Origin: Paenibacillus cymbidii
Lineage (GTDB): Bacteria; Bacillota; Bacilli; Paenibacillales; NBRC-103111
DNA: 64,000 nt
NCBI RefSeq assembly: GCF_004764705.1
Contig: NZ_SHLX01000006.1
Span: 248,001-312,000, forward strand
Direction: 5' to 3'
This document shows positions 1 through 8,990 of the stretch, piece by piece. The notes under the pieces are model-generated. The model worked only from the letters and a program-made list of their open reading frames with translations, did not search any database and was not told where the DNA came from. Within the stretch, counting starts at the first letter, position 1. The number at the start of each line of letters is the position of its first letter. The position numbers and the translations under genes were made by a program.

Positions 1-2311
1 GCTGCTCTTCCGTCTCGACACCTTCCGCGATTACTTTCAGCTGCAAGTGGCGCGCCATCGCGACAATGGTTGAAATAATCGCGGCATCGCTGCAATCGTC
101 GCGAATTTCGCGAATGAACGATTGGTCGATCTTGAGCTTGTCGATCGGGAATTTGGTCAAGTAGCTGAGCGAGCTGTACCCGGTGCCGAAGTCATCCATG
201 CTGATGTTCAGCCCGAGCTGTTTGAGCCGACCCAGCGTCTCCAGCGCGCGTTGCACATCCATCGCCATACTTTCCGTAATTTCCAGTTCCAGATAACGCG
301 GCTCGAGCCCGGTTTCTTCGAGGATGTGCCCAATCGTCTCCGCCAGATGCGGCTGCTCGAACTGCCGGATCGACAAGTTGACGGATACCACGATGGGCCG
401 AAGCCCCGCATTTTGCCACAGCTTGTTCTGCTGGCAGGCCGTTCGGATAATCCATTCCCCGATCGGATTGATCAGCCCCGTCTCTTCGGCGACCGGAATG
501 AAGACGCCCGGCGGGATCAGCCCTTTTTCGGGATGGTTCCATCGCAGCAGCGCCTCGGCGCCAACGATTTCCCCGCTGGCCAAATCGATTTGCGGCTGAT
601 AGTGCACGACGAATTCCCTGCGTTCGATCGCCCGATGCAGGCCGGACTCGATCTCCAGCTTCAGCTTGAAGTCCTCGTCCATGGACGCATCGTACATTTG
701 CACGTTGTTGCGCCCTATCTTTTTGGCATAGTGGAGCGCTGTTTCGGCATTTTTCATCAGCGTTTCGCCGTCTTCTCCATGCGCATGCATCAAAGCGACG
801 CCAACGCTGACGGACATATGGAACTCGAATCCGCGTACCACGATCGGTTTTGCGACTACGGCCATAAGCCGTTTGACCGTCCGGAGCGTATAGTCCGCCC
901 CCCGGGAACGAGGAAGCAAGAAAGTAAACAGATCGCTGCCGAGCCGTGCCAGAATGGCCCCCGGCGGGAGCGATTCCGCCATTCTCGATGCGAGCAGCTT
1001 CAGCACTTCGTCGCCGGAAATATTGCCTGCCGCATCGTTGACGGCTTTGAAGCGGTCAATGTTGAGGTAGCAAAGCGAAGGCATGTCCTTGTATCCGGCC
1101 GTATGGCGGAGCGATTCCTCCACCAGCTCGATGAATTTGCGCCGGTTCGGCAACTCGGTCAACTCGTCCCGATAGGCCAGTGCGTTGATGCGCGCTTCTC
1201 TTGCCCGCGCTTCCGTAACGTCTTTCGTGATGAAATAAACGCCGATCACCGTGCTTACTTGCGAGATGGGCACACAAGTCACTTCCAGCTCGACGCGGTG
1301 GCCGTGCTTGTGCTGCAGCGACATCTCGAACGATTGCGGATTGCCGCGCAAAGTTTCCTGAAATTGCCTTATGTAGGACGGCAGCTCGGAACCGTCGAAT
1401 TGATGGATCGACTGGCCGATGAAATAGGTCGCGTCGTAACCGGTAATTCGTTTGACGGCCGGGTTCACGCTGCGGATGCTGCCGGTGCGATCGACCGAAA
1501 AAACCGCGTCGGAATTGTTGTCGAACAACGAACGATAGTGCAATTCGCTTGCGTCGAGCTCGGCCGTACGGGACGCCAGCCTTCGGTCGAAGATGGCGCT
1601 GATAAGCGTAAAACCAAGCATGAATAACGTCGCAATGCCCACTTCGTAGGCGATCGTTTCGGTGGCGATTGATTGCTCCAGGCTTATCCGAACCGAACTG
1701 TCGGGGATGAGCTTGGCCGCAGACATGCCCGTATAATGCATGCCGACGATGGCGGCCCCCATTACGACGCCGCTGCCGAGCTTGCGGGTTGTCCACTCGC
1801 GTCTCGTGTCGTCACGAAACGAAAAGCTGAGCCACAGCGCCGCAATGGAAGCCGCTACCGCAACGAGCACAGCCAAGGCGAACAAGTCGGCGTCGTAGCG
1901 GATGACGGCTTGAAGCCGGATCGCTTCCATGCCGGTAAAATGCATCGCGGCAATACCGCCGCCCATGACGAGCCCGCCGAGCACCAGCGACCGCAGCGAC
2001 ACGATTGTCCTGCTGACGACGTACAAGGCCAGCAACGAGCTTGCAATGGCAATCAGCAGCGACAGCAGCACAATCCAGAGGTTGTACGTTACCGGGATCG
2101 GCAATTGCATCGCGAGCATCGCCACAAAATGCATCGACCATATGCCGACTCCCATGGCGACCGCGCCGCCGAGCAGCCACAGCTTGCGGGCGGCGCCGAC
2201 GGAAGCGGTGACGCGTCCCGCCAGATCAAGCGCGGTGTAAGACGCCATAACGGCGATGAAAGAGGAGAATATGACCAGCGTCATATTGTATGAGTGGTGT
2301 ATGTGCTCCAA
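1..2311 (-). CDS. MHYT-PAS-GGDEF-EAL c-di-GMP signalling protein (3' end outside window)
   Basis: The minus-strand frame is open from about 2311 to the window edge, so the C-terminus is missing. In order it encodes an MHYT-type multi-membrane sensor (about nt 2290-1650), a PAS domain (about 1560-1230), a GGDEF domain starting at 'AYRDELTELPNR' (about 1195-720) and an EAL domain (from about 670 on). The EAL motif is intact (GAEALLRW) and so is DDFGTGYSSL, so c-di-GMP phosphodiesterase activity is expected. The GGDEF signature reads R-L-G-S-D-L-F in place of GGDEF, so the cyclase half is probably inactive or only regulatory. A TTG at 2311, eight bases after AGGGGTG, gives the typical MHYT N-terminus 'MEHIHHSYN'; an ATG at 2284 is the alternative. 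It would act at the membrane. Domain order is clear; the start is uncertain. Confidence 0.88.
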   Translation of the reverse strand, partial: MEHIHHSYNMTLVIFSSFIAVMASYTALDLAGRVTASVGAARKLWLLGGAVAMGVGIWSMHFVAMLAMQLPIPVTYNLWIVLLSLLIAIASSLLALYVVSRTIVSLRSLVLGGLVMGGGIAAMHFTGMEAIRLQAVIRYDADLFALAVLVAVAASIAALWLSFSFRDDTRREWTTRKLGSGVVMGAAIVGMHYTGMSAAKLIPDSSVRISLEQSIATETIAYEVGIATLFMLGFTLISAIFDRRLASRTAELDASELHYRSLFDNNSDAVFSVDRTGSIRSVNPAVKRITGYDATYFIGQSIHQFDGSELPSYIRQFQETLRGNPQSFEMSLQHKHGHRVELEVTCVPISQVSTVIGVYFITKDVTEARAREARINALAYRDELTELPNRRKFIELVEESLRHTAGYKDMPSLCYLNIDRFKAVNDAAGNISGDEVLKLLASRMAESLPPGAILARLGSDLFTFLLPRSRGADYTLRTVKRLMAVVAKPIVVRGFEFHMSVSVGVALMHAHGEDGETLMKNAETALHYAKKIGRNNVQMYDASMDEDFKLKLEIESGLHRAIERREFVVHYQPQIDLASGEIVGAEALLRWNHPEKGLIPPGVFIPVAEETGLINPIGEWIIRTACQQNKLWQNAGLRPIVVSVNLSIRQFEQPHLAETIGHILEETGLEPRYLELEITESMAMDVQRALETLGRLKQLGLNISMDDFGTGYSSLSYLTKFPIDKLKIDQSFIREIRDDCSDAAIISTIVAMARHLQLKVIAEGVETEEQ

Positions 2312-2423
2312 ATGCCTGGCACCCCTATCATCCGATTCCCCAACATCATACCAGTAAATCGGCTATAGTTCAGCAAATATTTCCACGCTTCGACAATGTT
2401 CGACGTTGTTCAACAGTTGCCTT

Positions 2424-2519
2424 GGGCGTGTCTGAAACTCCGCAGGCAGCAGATTGGGCCGAATTTTCGTTCCATGCTTGCAGTGAACGATTCACCTGAG
2501 CGGGTTTACGGACACGCCC
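2424..2519. repeat. Intergenic element with inverted ends GGGCGTGTC
   Basis: GGGCGTGTC at 2424-2432 is matched by its reverse complement at 2511-2519, just after the ung stop codon. The interior shares the words 'gcagattg' and 'cacctgagcg' with the element at 37234-37294, so both look like members of one dispersed intergenic family. It may serve as a transcript end for ung, but there is no T-run. Confidence 0.45.
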
Positions 2520-3230
2520 CTAAACGGAGCTGTCCGCAAAGTCGATGTCCGGGATTTGCCAGTCGATTTCGGGCAATCCGGATTTGCGCAGAAACGCGTT
2601 TGCCTTCGAGAAGGGGCGGCTGCCGAAAAATCCGGTATGCGCGGACAGCGGACTCGGGTGCGCCGATTTGATCACGCAGTGGCGCGATTCCGTAATGAGC
2701 GTCATCTTGTCCATCGCTTGTCTGCCCCATAACAGGAAGACAACCGGACAAGGACGTTTGTTCAATAATGAAATCACTTCTCCGGTCAGCACCTCCCATC
2801 CTTTACCCTTGTGCGAGTTGGCCGCGCCGGCGCGTACGGTAAGCACGCTGTTCAGCAGCAGCACGCCTTGCTTCGCCCAATGCTCCAGGAAGCCGTTGTT
2901 CGGCATGCGGCAGCCCAGATCGCGATGCAGTTCCTTGTAGATGTTGTCGAGCGACGGCGGCGGCTTGATGCCGGGCTTGACCGAAAAGCTCAGCCCGTGC
3001 GCTTGACCGGGACCATGGTACGGGTCCTGTCCCAGAATGACGACCTTCGTGTCCTCGTAGGAAGTAAGACGCAGCGCCGCGTATACGTCGTTCGCGCTTG
3101 GGTAAATCGTCGTGGACGCGTATTCCGCCTTGAGAAATTGCCGCAGTTGTTTATAGTAAGGTTTGGCGAATTCGGGTTCCAGCAACGTTGCCCAATCGTT
3201 TGTTAGAAATGACAAGCTGTGCGCCTCCAT
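2520..3230 (-). CDS. ung: Uracil-DNA glycosylase, family 1
   Basis: The 236-residue product removes uracil from DNA as the first step of base excision repair. The water-activating motif [13 protein letters not shown] (about residues 65-77) carries the catalytic Asp. The DNA-intercalation loop [11 protein letters not shown] (about residues 188-198) carries the catalytic His. The [10 protein letters not shown] segment and the total length are typical of family-1 UDG. The ATG at 3230 gives the usual N-terminus. The gene stands alone, with the lasso-operon solute-binding gene upstream on the same strand about 370 bases away. Nothing unusual is visible. Confidence 0.97.
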   Translation of the reverse strand: MEAHSLSFLTNDWATLLEPEFAKPYYKQLRQFLKAEYASTTIYPSANDVYAALRLTSYEDTKVVILGQDPYHGPGQAHGLSFSVKPGIKPPPSLDNIYKELHRDLGCRMPNNGFLEHWAKQGVLLLNSVLTVRAGAANSHKGKGWEVLTGEVISLLNKRPCPVVFLLWGRQAMDKMTLITESRHCVIKSAHPSPLSAHTGFFGSRPFSKANAFLRKSGLPEIDWQIPDIDFADSSV

Positions 3231-3603
3231 CTGCCTCGCGGGTTGGAACCGTTTTGCGCTTGACGGCGGTTTCCTCCCAAACGCGAATAGCCTTTTTTGT
3301 TTATATCGGCACGCATGTGCTCCCAGTTTAGGGCGTGTCCGACGCTATGCTGCTGCAGGACGACGGAAAGTCATCTCACGTACAGTTCAGAAAATCCGGA
3401 AATTCGTCTCCCGCGCTGTCCAATGCATTGAGGATCGCACAGCGGGGTGCAGGGGCTCATCGGCATAACCACTCGCGGCAGCGTCGCCGGTGTTTTGCGC
3501 GATTACGGGGCGGAAGGCATAGTGCTTCGCGGAGATGGGGAGACCTCTTCGGCGGTCCCCCCGGCGCAGATCGTTTGGTTACTGCTTGTTCAGGCGTTGA
3601 AAC
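3231..3603. other. Intergenic stretch without a supported gene
   Basis: This 373-base gap separates ung from the last gene of the lasso operon. It contains another copy of the word GGGCGTGTC near 3330. The plus strand at about 3447-3600 reads as a short protein-like stretch (GVLRDYGAEGIVLRGDGE) with no start context and no recognised family; it then runs antisense into the solute-binding gene. It may be a remnant. No clear terminator was seen. Confidence 0.5.
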
Positions 3604-4965
3604 TTACTTCCCCGACCCATTCGCCTGATCCAGCAATCGTTGAACGCTATCTTGGAGGAATTGCAGGCCATCGGCAACACGTTTTCGGCCATAAAGCAGG
3701 TTCGTCATTTCTTCCGTGTGAAGTTTATTATATTCCTGAGAAATTTCCTTCGGTAACCGCCGAGGGGAAATCTGTATCGGCCGATGCGCATAGAAGGCAT
3801 CCAGCTTGCGACCGTCCCTTTCCCCGCCAGCATCAAGGCGAACGGAAAGAAAGTGAGGTTTGGTTTTGGGCAATTCCGCCGCCAACTCCGAGCTGATCAA
3901 ATACTTGAGAAACGTCCAGGCCGCATCTTTTTTCTCAGAATCCGCCATCATGCCGAACACGCTCGACACAACGATATTTTGGGAGTCCTTTGGTTTCGAC
4001 GGATGGATCGGCTCCGACACCAGATCCCAGGAAAACGAGGGTATTCCTTGGTCGGCGGCTTGCTTGAGTGTAGTCATAAGACCAGGGGAATCGATAGTCA
4101 TAGCGGCTTCCCCTGTCACGAACTTATTTCGATTAAGCGATTCAGCGACCGACTGTGCGGCAGGGAGATTTTGCTGGGGGAGATAAAAAGCGCCGCTTGC
4201 AAATGCAGCAATCCCCGCTTCGACAGCAGACGAATAGGCAACCGAGGTGTAATTCGCTTTTCGTCCATCCTCGCTAATGGGAGATGGCGCCCCAACGCCG
4301 TGGATGTACTGGCTCAGAAACACAGTGGGAGAGTTTCGGTGAGTCAGGCCATAGATGGACTTGCCGTTTTCCGTGCGCGCTATTCGTTTGGACAGCTCAA
4401 GGAGACTTTGCCAGCTTATATCGTTGCTTGGGTAAGGAATTTGCAGCCGATCAAACAAACTCTTATTGTAATAGAGCGCCGCGGATTGAAATTCCGACGC
4501 GAGAGCTACCAGTTTCCCGTTCCCCAGTGCCTGCAGTGCATCTATCACAGCCGGAGAAATGACGGATAAATCCATGTTCTCCCTTTTCGCGAGTACGGAT
4601 AGGTCAAATAACTTGCCAGCCTCACCTAACTCCATTACAAGATTGGGGCCAAACACGAGGTCCGGCTTTTCCTGCAAGATGGCCGATGTTTCGAGTTCCG
4701 ATATGACCCCGCCTTCGGTTTGCACTGTTGGAATGACCTGCAGCGGGATGTCCGGGAATTTCTTATGAAACGAATCGCCATACTCCCGAATAAATTGATG
4801 CTCGTTCAGAAACGCGATCTTTAACGGCTTGTTTGACGTGGACGTCGTTTGAGCCGGAGATGTGCTTGAGACGGGTTCAGACGTTTCCTTGCATCCGGCT
4901 AAGAAGGTGATGCAGAGCATACAAGCTGGAACTATCCGCAAAATGTTATTCCCCATAATTTTCAT
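3604..4965 (-). CDS. Extracellular solute-binding lipoprotein at the end of the lasso operon
   Basis: The 453-residue product starts with a type II signal peptide: charged start, hydrophobic stretch and lipobox LAGC, with Cys at about residue 25. The rest resembles family-1 ABC solute-binding proteins of the sugar type, including a hinge-like 'GEAAMTIDSPGLM' and a C-terminal 'AAWTFLKYLISSE' helix. It would sit on the outer face of the membrane. It begins 21 bases after the second ABC exporter gene with an RBS (AAAGGAG), so it is probably the last gene of the lasso operon. No permease for uptake is adjacent. A role in recapture, sensing or self-protection against the peptide is inference; it could also be an unrelated sugar-binding protein caught downstream. 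Confidence 0.85.
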   Translation of the reverse strand: MKIMGNNILRIVPACMLCITFLAGCKETSEPVSSTSPAQTTSTSNKPLKIAFLNEHQFIREYGDSFHKKFPDIPLQVIPTVQTEGGVISELETSAILQEKPDLVFGPNLVMELGEAGKLFDLSVLAKRENMDLSVISPAVIDALQALGNGKLVALASEFQSAALYYNKSLFDRLQIPYPSNDISWQSLLELSKRIARTENGKSIYGLTHRNSPTVFLSQYIHGVGAPSPISEDGRKANYTSVAYSSAVEAGIAAFASGAFYLPQQNLPAAQSVAESLNRNKFVTGEAAMTIDSPGLMTTLKQAADQGIPSFSWDLVSEPIHPSKPKDSQNIVVSSVFGMMADSEKKDAAWTFLKYLISSELAAELPKTKPHFLSVRLDAGGERDGRKLDAFYAHRPIQISPRRLPKEISQEYNKLHTEEMTNLLYGRKRVADGLQFLQDSVQRLLDQANGSGK

Positions 4966-4986
4966 CTTGTTTTATTTCTCCTTTGT

Positions 4987-6825
4987 CTAGGGCCTTATAT
5001 AAACCATCGATTTCATTTCGTTCTCACGATACCATTGCGATTGCAAAGACCATAAAAGGGCATACTCCCCATCCGATGCGAGCAATTCATCATGCGTTCC
5101 TTGCTCCGTGATTCGGCCTTCCTTCAGCAAAATAATCCGATCGCAGAACCGGGCAAGACCCAACCGGTGAGAGACCAAAATAGTAGTTTTAGCTCCTGCC
5201 ATTTCAAGAAACCGGTGTAATACATCAGACTCTGCTTTTGGGTCCAACGCTGCAGTCGGTTCGTCAAGCGAAATCAGTTCTGTATCGCGCATAAATGCAC
5301 GGGCGATAGCGATTTTCTGCCACTGGCCGCCGGAGAGGTCGACCCCTCCTGTGAAACGCTTGGTGAGCAACGTTTCATACTCATGCGGCAGACCAGCTAT
5401 TAATTCATCTGCTCCGCTGCGAGCGGCGGCCGCACGAATTTGGACGATATTGTCCAGTGCTGCTATATTCCCGAAGCCGATATTATCGTGAACTGTGACC
5501 GAATACTTATTGAAATCCTGAAAAACTACGGCTATATTACTTTGAAGATCGCGTAAATCGACAATTTCACCATCAATATCACCGTATCTTATCTTTCCTG
5601 ACGTGGGGCGATACAACCCCAGCAAGAGTTTTATCAGCGTAGTCTTGCCTGAGCCGTTTGCACCAATCAACGCTACCTTTTCACGTGGCTGGATGGTGAA
5701 TGTTATGTCAGAGATGGCGTTCTTCTTAGCTAGTGGGTATTGAAAACTGACCCCCTCCAAAGTAATTGGCGAAGATTTGCGATGCTTCCTTTTGTCGACC
5801 GAATCCTCTTCGGGTTCGAGGTCCATGTAGGCAAAGAAATCTCCAATACGCTGTAAACGATCGGCCATGAAACCAAAGCGTTCGAATATTATTCGAACCC
5901 CGTTACTGACATTCTCCAGACCAAACAACAACGCTGAAAACCTGCCAGTTGATAAAGTTCCGAATGAAACCGACGCGGCGCACCAAGCTATAGCGCCGGC
6001 TAAACCAATCACACTAAAGATATAAAAGGATGTGTACCTTATCGTATGGCGTCGCGTATCCTGAAAGATATCGTTTTCAACTCGCCAATATAACTCCTTC
6101 CACCTAGAAAACAGCCACTCGCCCATACCGAATGCCCGTACTTCCTTGGCGGCCGCCAGTGATTGCATTAGTCCCGACAAATAATTGCGCAGACGAGCTT
6201 CCGGGATTTGTTTTTTTTCCAATGTGTACTTCCGCCTATATTCCACCCACTTAACAATCGGGACAGGTAAGGTAGTGGCGCAAATAGCGAAGAGCAGCCA
6301 AGGGTTCCACCAAATCACAACCGCGGAAACTGACAGTACACTCATCGCGGACTGAATAATCATGAAAAACTCATTGGTCATGCTGAAGAAGAATCCGGGT
6401 TCTGCCAGCCTTCGAGCCCTAGTCAACAAGTCTTGGAAGTCCGTGCGTTCAAGAGCCTCTAGTCTTAAACGATTCGTCTTATCCTGCATGCCTCGAAGTG
6501 CCACTTCTTCAAGCTGTTGACGCAGACTGTCCTCTTTCAATGAAAATAATGGCCTTAGAAAACTCGAGAAAACCTGTAATGCGGTAGCGGCTGCTATCCA
6601 AAGGATTATTGACTCAATATGACTTGCTCCCTGATAGACAAGTACAGCCTGCTCCACAATACGGCTAAAAATAATGATATTCGCACCGGGAACCGTCGAG
6701 GTGACCACCTGAATAACGAATAGTACCGTAACTCTCTTCGGAGCGATTGCGAACATCCAAACAACGAAACGGACAATTAATCGAACCGTCCATTTATTTT
6801 CCCTATTATTGTCTAGTTGTACCAT
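4987..6825 (-). CDS. ABC exporter half-transporter 2 (lasso operon)
   Basis: A six-helix membrane domain (about residues 15-320) is followed by an ATPase with Walker A GANGSGKTT, Q-loop VVFQDF, signature LSGGQWQK, Walker B SLDEPTAALDP and switch His (ILVSHR). There is no N-terminal C39 peptidase domain, as expected where a separate B1/B2 pair removes the leader. The ATG at 6825 follows GGAAGGAA; a GTG at 6843 is in frame but lacks an RBS. The gene overlaps the preceding exporter by 13 bases, which implies translational coupling and a heterodimer of the two halves. Expected role: ATP-driven export of the mature lasso peptide and immunity of the producer. Confidence 0.9.
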   Translation of the reverse strand: MVQLDNNRENKWTVRLIVRFVVWMFAIAPKRVTVLFVIQVVTSTVPGANIIIFSRIVEQAVLVYQGASHIESIILWIAAATALQVFSSFLRPLFSLKEDSLRQQLEEVALRGMQDKTNRLRLEALERTDFQDLLTRARRLAEPGFFFSMTNEFFMIIQSAMSVLSVSAVVIWWNPWLLFAICATTLPVPIVKWVEYRRKYTLEKKQIPEARLRNYLSGLMQSLAAAKEVRAFGMGEWLFSRWKELYWRVENDIFQDTRRHTIRYTSFYIFSVIGLAGAIAWCAASVSFGTLSTGRFSALLFGLENVSNGVRIIFERFGFMADRLQRIGDFFAYMDLEPEEDSVDKRKHRKSSPITLEGVSFQYPLAKKNAISDITFTIQPREKVALIGANGSGKTTLIKLLLGLYRPTSGKIRYGDIDGEIVDLRDLQSNIAVVFQDFNKYSVTVHDNIGFGNIAALDNIVQIRAAAARSGADELIAGLPHEYETLLTKRFTGGVDLSGGQWQKIAIARAFMRDTELISLDEPTAALDPKAESDVLHRFLEMAGAKTTILVSHRLGLARFCDRIILLKEGRITEQGTHDELLASDGEYALLWSLQSQWYRENEMKSMVYIRP

Positions 6826-8618
6826 TTTGATTGTTCCTTCCACATCCGAGAGTATTCGCCGTTTACCATTACTAAATCGTTATGGTGGCCCTCCTCGACG
6901 ATTACACCTTGTTTAAGGACGAGTATCCGATCTGCCATACGTGCCGAGCCAAGCCTGTGACTAATGACGATTACCGTACGCCCTCTCATGATCTGCATAA
7001 ACCGCGCGTAAAGTTCTGCTTCCGCCTTAGGATCCAGGGCCGATGTCGGTTCATCTAGGATGAGAACTTGCGAATGACGTATTAGCGCCCGACTTAATGC
7101 CAAGCGTTGCCATTGTCCGCCCGATAGATCAACTGCGCCATCTAATATCTTGCCAATGGGTTGAGTCCACCCTCCCGGCAAACTATTCGCCACTTCATCA
7201 GCCCCACCAAGAGCTGCAGCTTGCTCGACCACCGCCATATCCGGAGTCCATCCATCTTGTCCGAATACTTGCGGATTCCCAGAAGCAACGCTTTGAGACA
7301 AGGTCAAAGCTATATTAGAATAATCTTGAAAAGCAGCGGTAATATTTTGACGTAGCGATTGTATATCTATCTCCTCATAGCACTGTCGATCGGCTCTTAT
7401 GGTCCCCGCTTCCGGTGAATAGAGCCCTAAAAGTAGTTTCACGATCGTGCTTTTACCAGAGCCATTCTCGCCAACCAATGCCACATGCTCGCCTGGCTTC
7501 AACCGAAAACTAATACCACTTAAAAGCGAATTGCTGCCTGGGTAGCGGAATGTCACATTATCAAACTCTATGCCTTCCACAAGCGGTTCCGGAAAAGAGG
7601 TTCGTGCCCTATCATCTCCATTACTGTTTTGAAGTAGTGAGTGTCCGAGTTGCATAAAGTCCCTTACAAATCCGACCTCGCCGGTCGTTTTTAACAGCTC
7701 CCGATAAGTTATTGTGAAACTGATGTAGGCGACACGGAATTGGGCTACTCCCTGATACAGGGCCACAAAAAGACCCGCGGTAAGCTTTTGACTTGGTAGC
7801 ATTAACGCAGCGAATAGCAGAATGACGGTACTTGCAATAAAATTGAGCGCCACACCTGGATACTCGAGTAGAATAGCCTTTTTTCGCAATGCCAGCGATT
7901 CTTCACGGAGTTGAGTCATCTGGCTGGCCCAAGTTTTTACCAAATGATCCTTTAGTCCAAGTAACCGTATCTCTTTCTGTTCGTTGCGTCCGTTCATCAA
8001 ACTATCTAAATATCCTGCTCTACGTTGATCTTCCGTTTGTCTGTAGTTTAACGCTAAGGATAACTTCTGCCCTTTCGAAGTCAACATGAGGACGGGAATC
8101 TGAAGGATCAGAAGTATAACAGGCAGCCAATGGGAAAGACTGGTAAAGAAGAACGATAAGGTAATCATTTGGATCACACATAGTATTGTTGCAAGAAGGT
8201 TATAGATCATGTTGCTCAATTTCATTCCAGGATTACTCGAACGTTGGAGCATATTCTGTGTTTCACTAGCTTCCATGGTTAATAGTGGGAGATTTGACGC
8301 CATTTTCAGCCTTGTTGCTTCTATCGAGTAATTAAGTTTCTGCGATACCCGCTCCCTGATCGTTAAACGTATTCGGGACATTAAACTAAAGGATGCGACG
8401 GCCCCAATAATATAAGCACCCACCCAGGGGAGAATGCTTATCATCGCACTGCCCCCCCTCCCCCATTGTGAAATGGTAACATCAATTAGATTGCTACTAA
8501 CATACAACACGAATACGGGGGCAATGCCTTCCAATACAGCGATGAGCACAAACAAACTCATGTTGACAGGGGCGATGCGAAAGGCTTCTCTTGTTCCCCA
8601 ACCCATTAGTTTCATCAT
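6813..8618 (-). CDS. ABC exporter half-transporter 1 (lasso operon)
   Basis: This 601-residue half-transporter has a six-helix membrane region (about residues 15-310) and an ATPase with Walker A GENGSGKST, signature LSGGQWQR, Walker B LILDEPTSALDP and switch His VISHR. Both NBDs keep the catalytic Glu, so the pair should be fully active. It lies 174 bases after the precursor gene and overlaps the second half-transporter. Two dissimilar halves encoded back to back are less common than the single homodimeric exporter of many lasso clusters. Its start (ATG ATG) has only a weak upstream RBS. Confidence 0.9.
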   Translation of the reverse strand: MMKLMGWGTREAFRIAPVNMSLFVLIAVLEGIAPVFVLYVSSNLIDVTISQWGRGGSAMISILPWVGAYIIGAVASFSLMSRIRLTIRERVSQKLNYSIEATRLKMASNLPLLTMEASETQNMLQRSSNPGMKLSNMIYNLLATILCVIQMITLSFFFTSLSHWLPVILLILQIPVLMLTSKGQKLSLALNYRQTEDQRRAGYLDSLMNGRNEQKEIRLLGLKDHLVKTWASQMTQLREESLALRKKAILLEYPGVALNFIASTVILLFAALMLPSQKLTAGLFVALYQGVAQFRVAYISFTITYRELLKTTGEVGFVRDFMQLGHSLLQNSNGDDRARTSFPEPLVEGIEFDNVTFRYPGSNSLLSGISFRLKPGEHVALVGENGSGKSTIVKLLLGLYSPEAGTIRADRQCYEEIDIQSLRQNITAAFQDYSNIALTLSQSVASGNPQVFGQDGWTPDMAVVEQAAALGGADEVANSLPGGWTQPIGKILDGAVDLSGGQWQRLALSRALIRHSQVLILDEPTSALDPKAEAELYARFMQIMRGRTVIVISHRLGSARMADRILVLKQGVIVEEGHHNDLVMVNGEYSRMWKEQSKWYN

Positions 8619-8736
8619 ACCTATAAATTTAAAGCCCCTGACAAGAAGTACTTCGCCAGAAAGTTGGATAATAATTAGTCACTCCCTACTTGCGGGATCA
8701 TCCCGATGGTCGTTAATATGTTTATTTAACCCAATA

Positions 8737-8751
8737 GCCCAAGGTTGGTAT
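8737..8751 (+). repeat. Inverted repeat, distal arm (with 8944-8958)
   Basis: GCCCAAGGTTGGTAT occurs here on the plus strand. Its exact reverse complement lies at 8944-8958. The two arms enclose the whole lasso precursor gene with its RBS (192 bases between them). In the mRNA the upstream arm precedes the RBS by a few bases and this arm follows the stop codon by about 40 bases. Chance occurrence of a perfect 15-bp pair at this range is very unlikely. Confidence 0.75.
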
Positions 8752-8792
8752 TATTTCGAATATTTCTAATATTCCATTAACTTACAAAATTA

Positions 8793-8924
8793 TTAGCTGT
8801 AAGTTTCGTAATATACATAACCCGTATCAGGATCAATTATATATTCAATAATTTGACTACCACTTCCATGTGTAATCTCCATAATGTTTCCTACTTTTGT
8901 GGCTTCAGGCTTTGTATATTTCAT
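8793..8924 (-). CDS. Lasso peptide precursor (43 residues)
   Basis: The ATG at 8924 follows TAAGGAGGAA at ideal distance. The frame is open 20 codons further up, but that stretch is the 5' leader. The leader fits the lasso consensus: Tyr3-x-x-Pro6, residue 8 (Ala in place of Leu), Gly12, and Thr18 at the penultimate leader position. This predicts cleavage after His19 and a 24-residue core starting Gly-Ser-Gly-Ser. Gly1 and Glu8 of the core would form an eight-membered macrolactam ring. The tail carries four of the core's five tyrosines (three in the threaded part and one next to last) and ends in Ser24. A C-terminal Ser is the known phosphorylation site of kinase-containing (paeninodin-type) clusters. 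Calculated monoisotopic mass of the cyclised core is about 2714.2 Da, or 2794.2 Da with one phosphate. Confidence 0.88.
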   Translation of the reverse strand: MKYTKPEATKVGNIMEITHGSGSQIIEYIIDPDTGYVYYETYS

Positions 8925-8943
8925 AGCAAGTTCCTCCTTATTT

Positions 8944-8958
8944 ATACCAACCTTGGGC
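8944..8958 (-). repeat. Inverted repeat, proximal arm (with 8737-8751)
   Basis: This is the second arm of the perfect 15-bp inverted repeat around the precursor gene. Read on the coding strand it lies immediately 5' of the precursor's ribosome binding site. Confidence 0.75.
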
Positions 8959-8990
8959 AAAAGGGTTAAATATAATCCGTACAATTCGCA

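Noticed and set aside
122..1627. Long plus-strand open frame of 501 codons.
   Set aside because: It is antisense to the PAS-GGDEF-EAL frame, whose motifs are clear, and it has no RBS or recognisable domain.
3447..3620. Short plus-strand protein-like stretch downstream of the lasso operon.
   Set aside because: No RBS, no recognised family and it runs antisense into the solute-binding gene. Kept only as a possible remnant.
8619..8792. A second lasso precursor between the first precursor and the exporter.
   Set aside because: I read this gap on both strands and found no frame with a Tyr-x-x-Pro leader or a core preceded by Thr-x.
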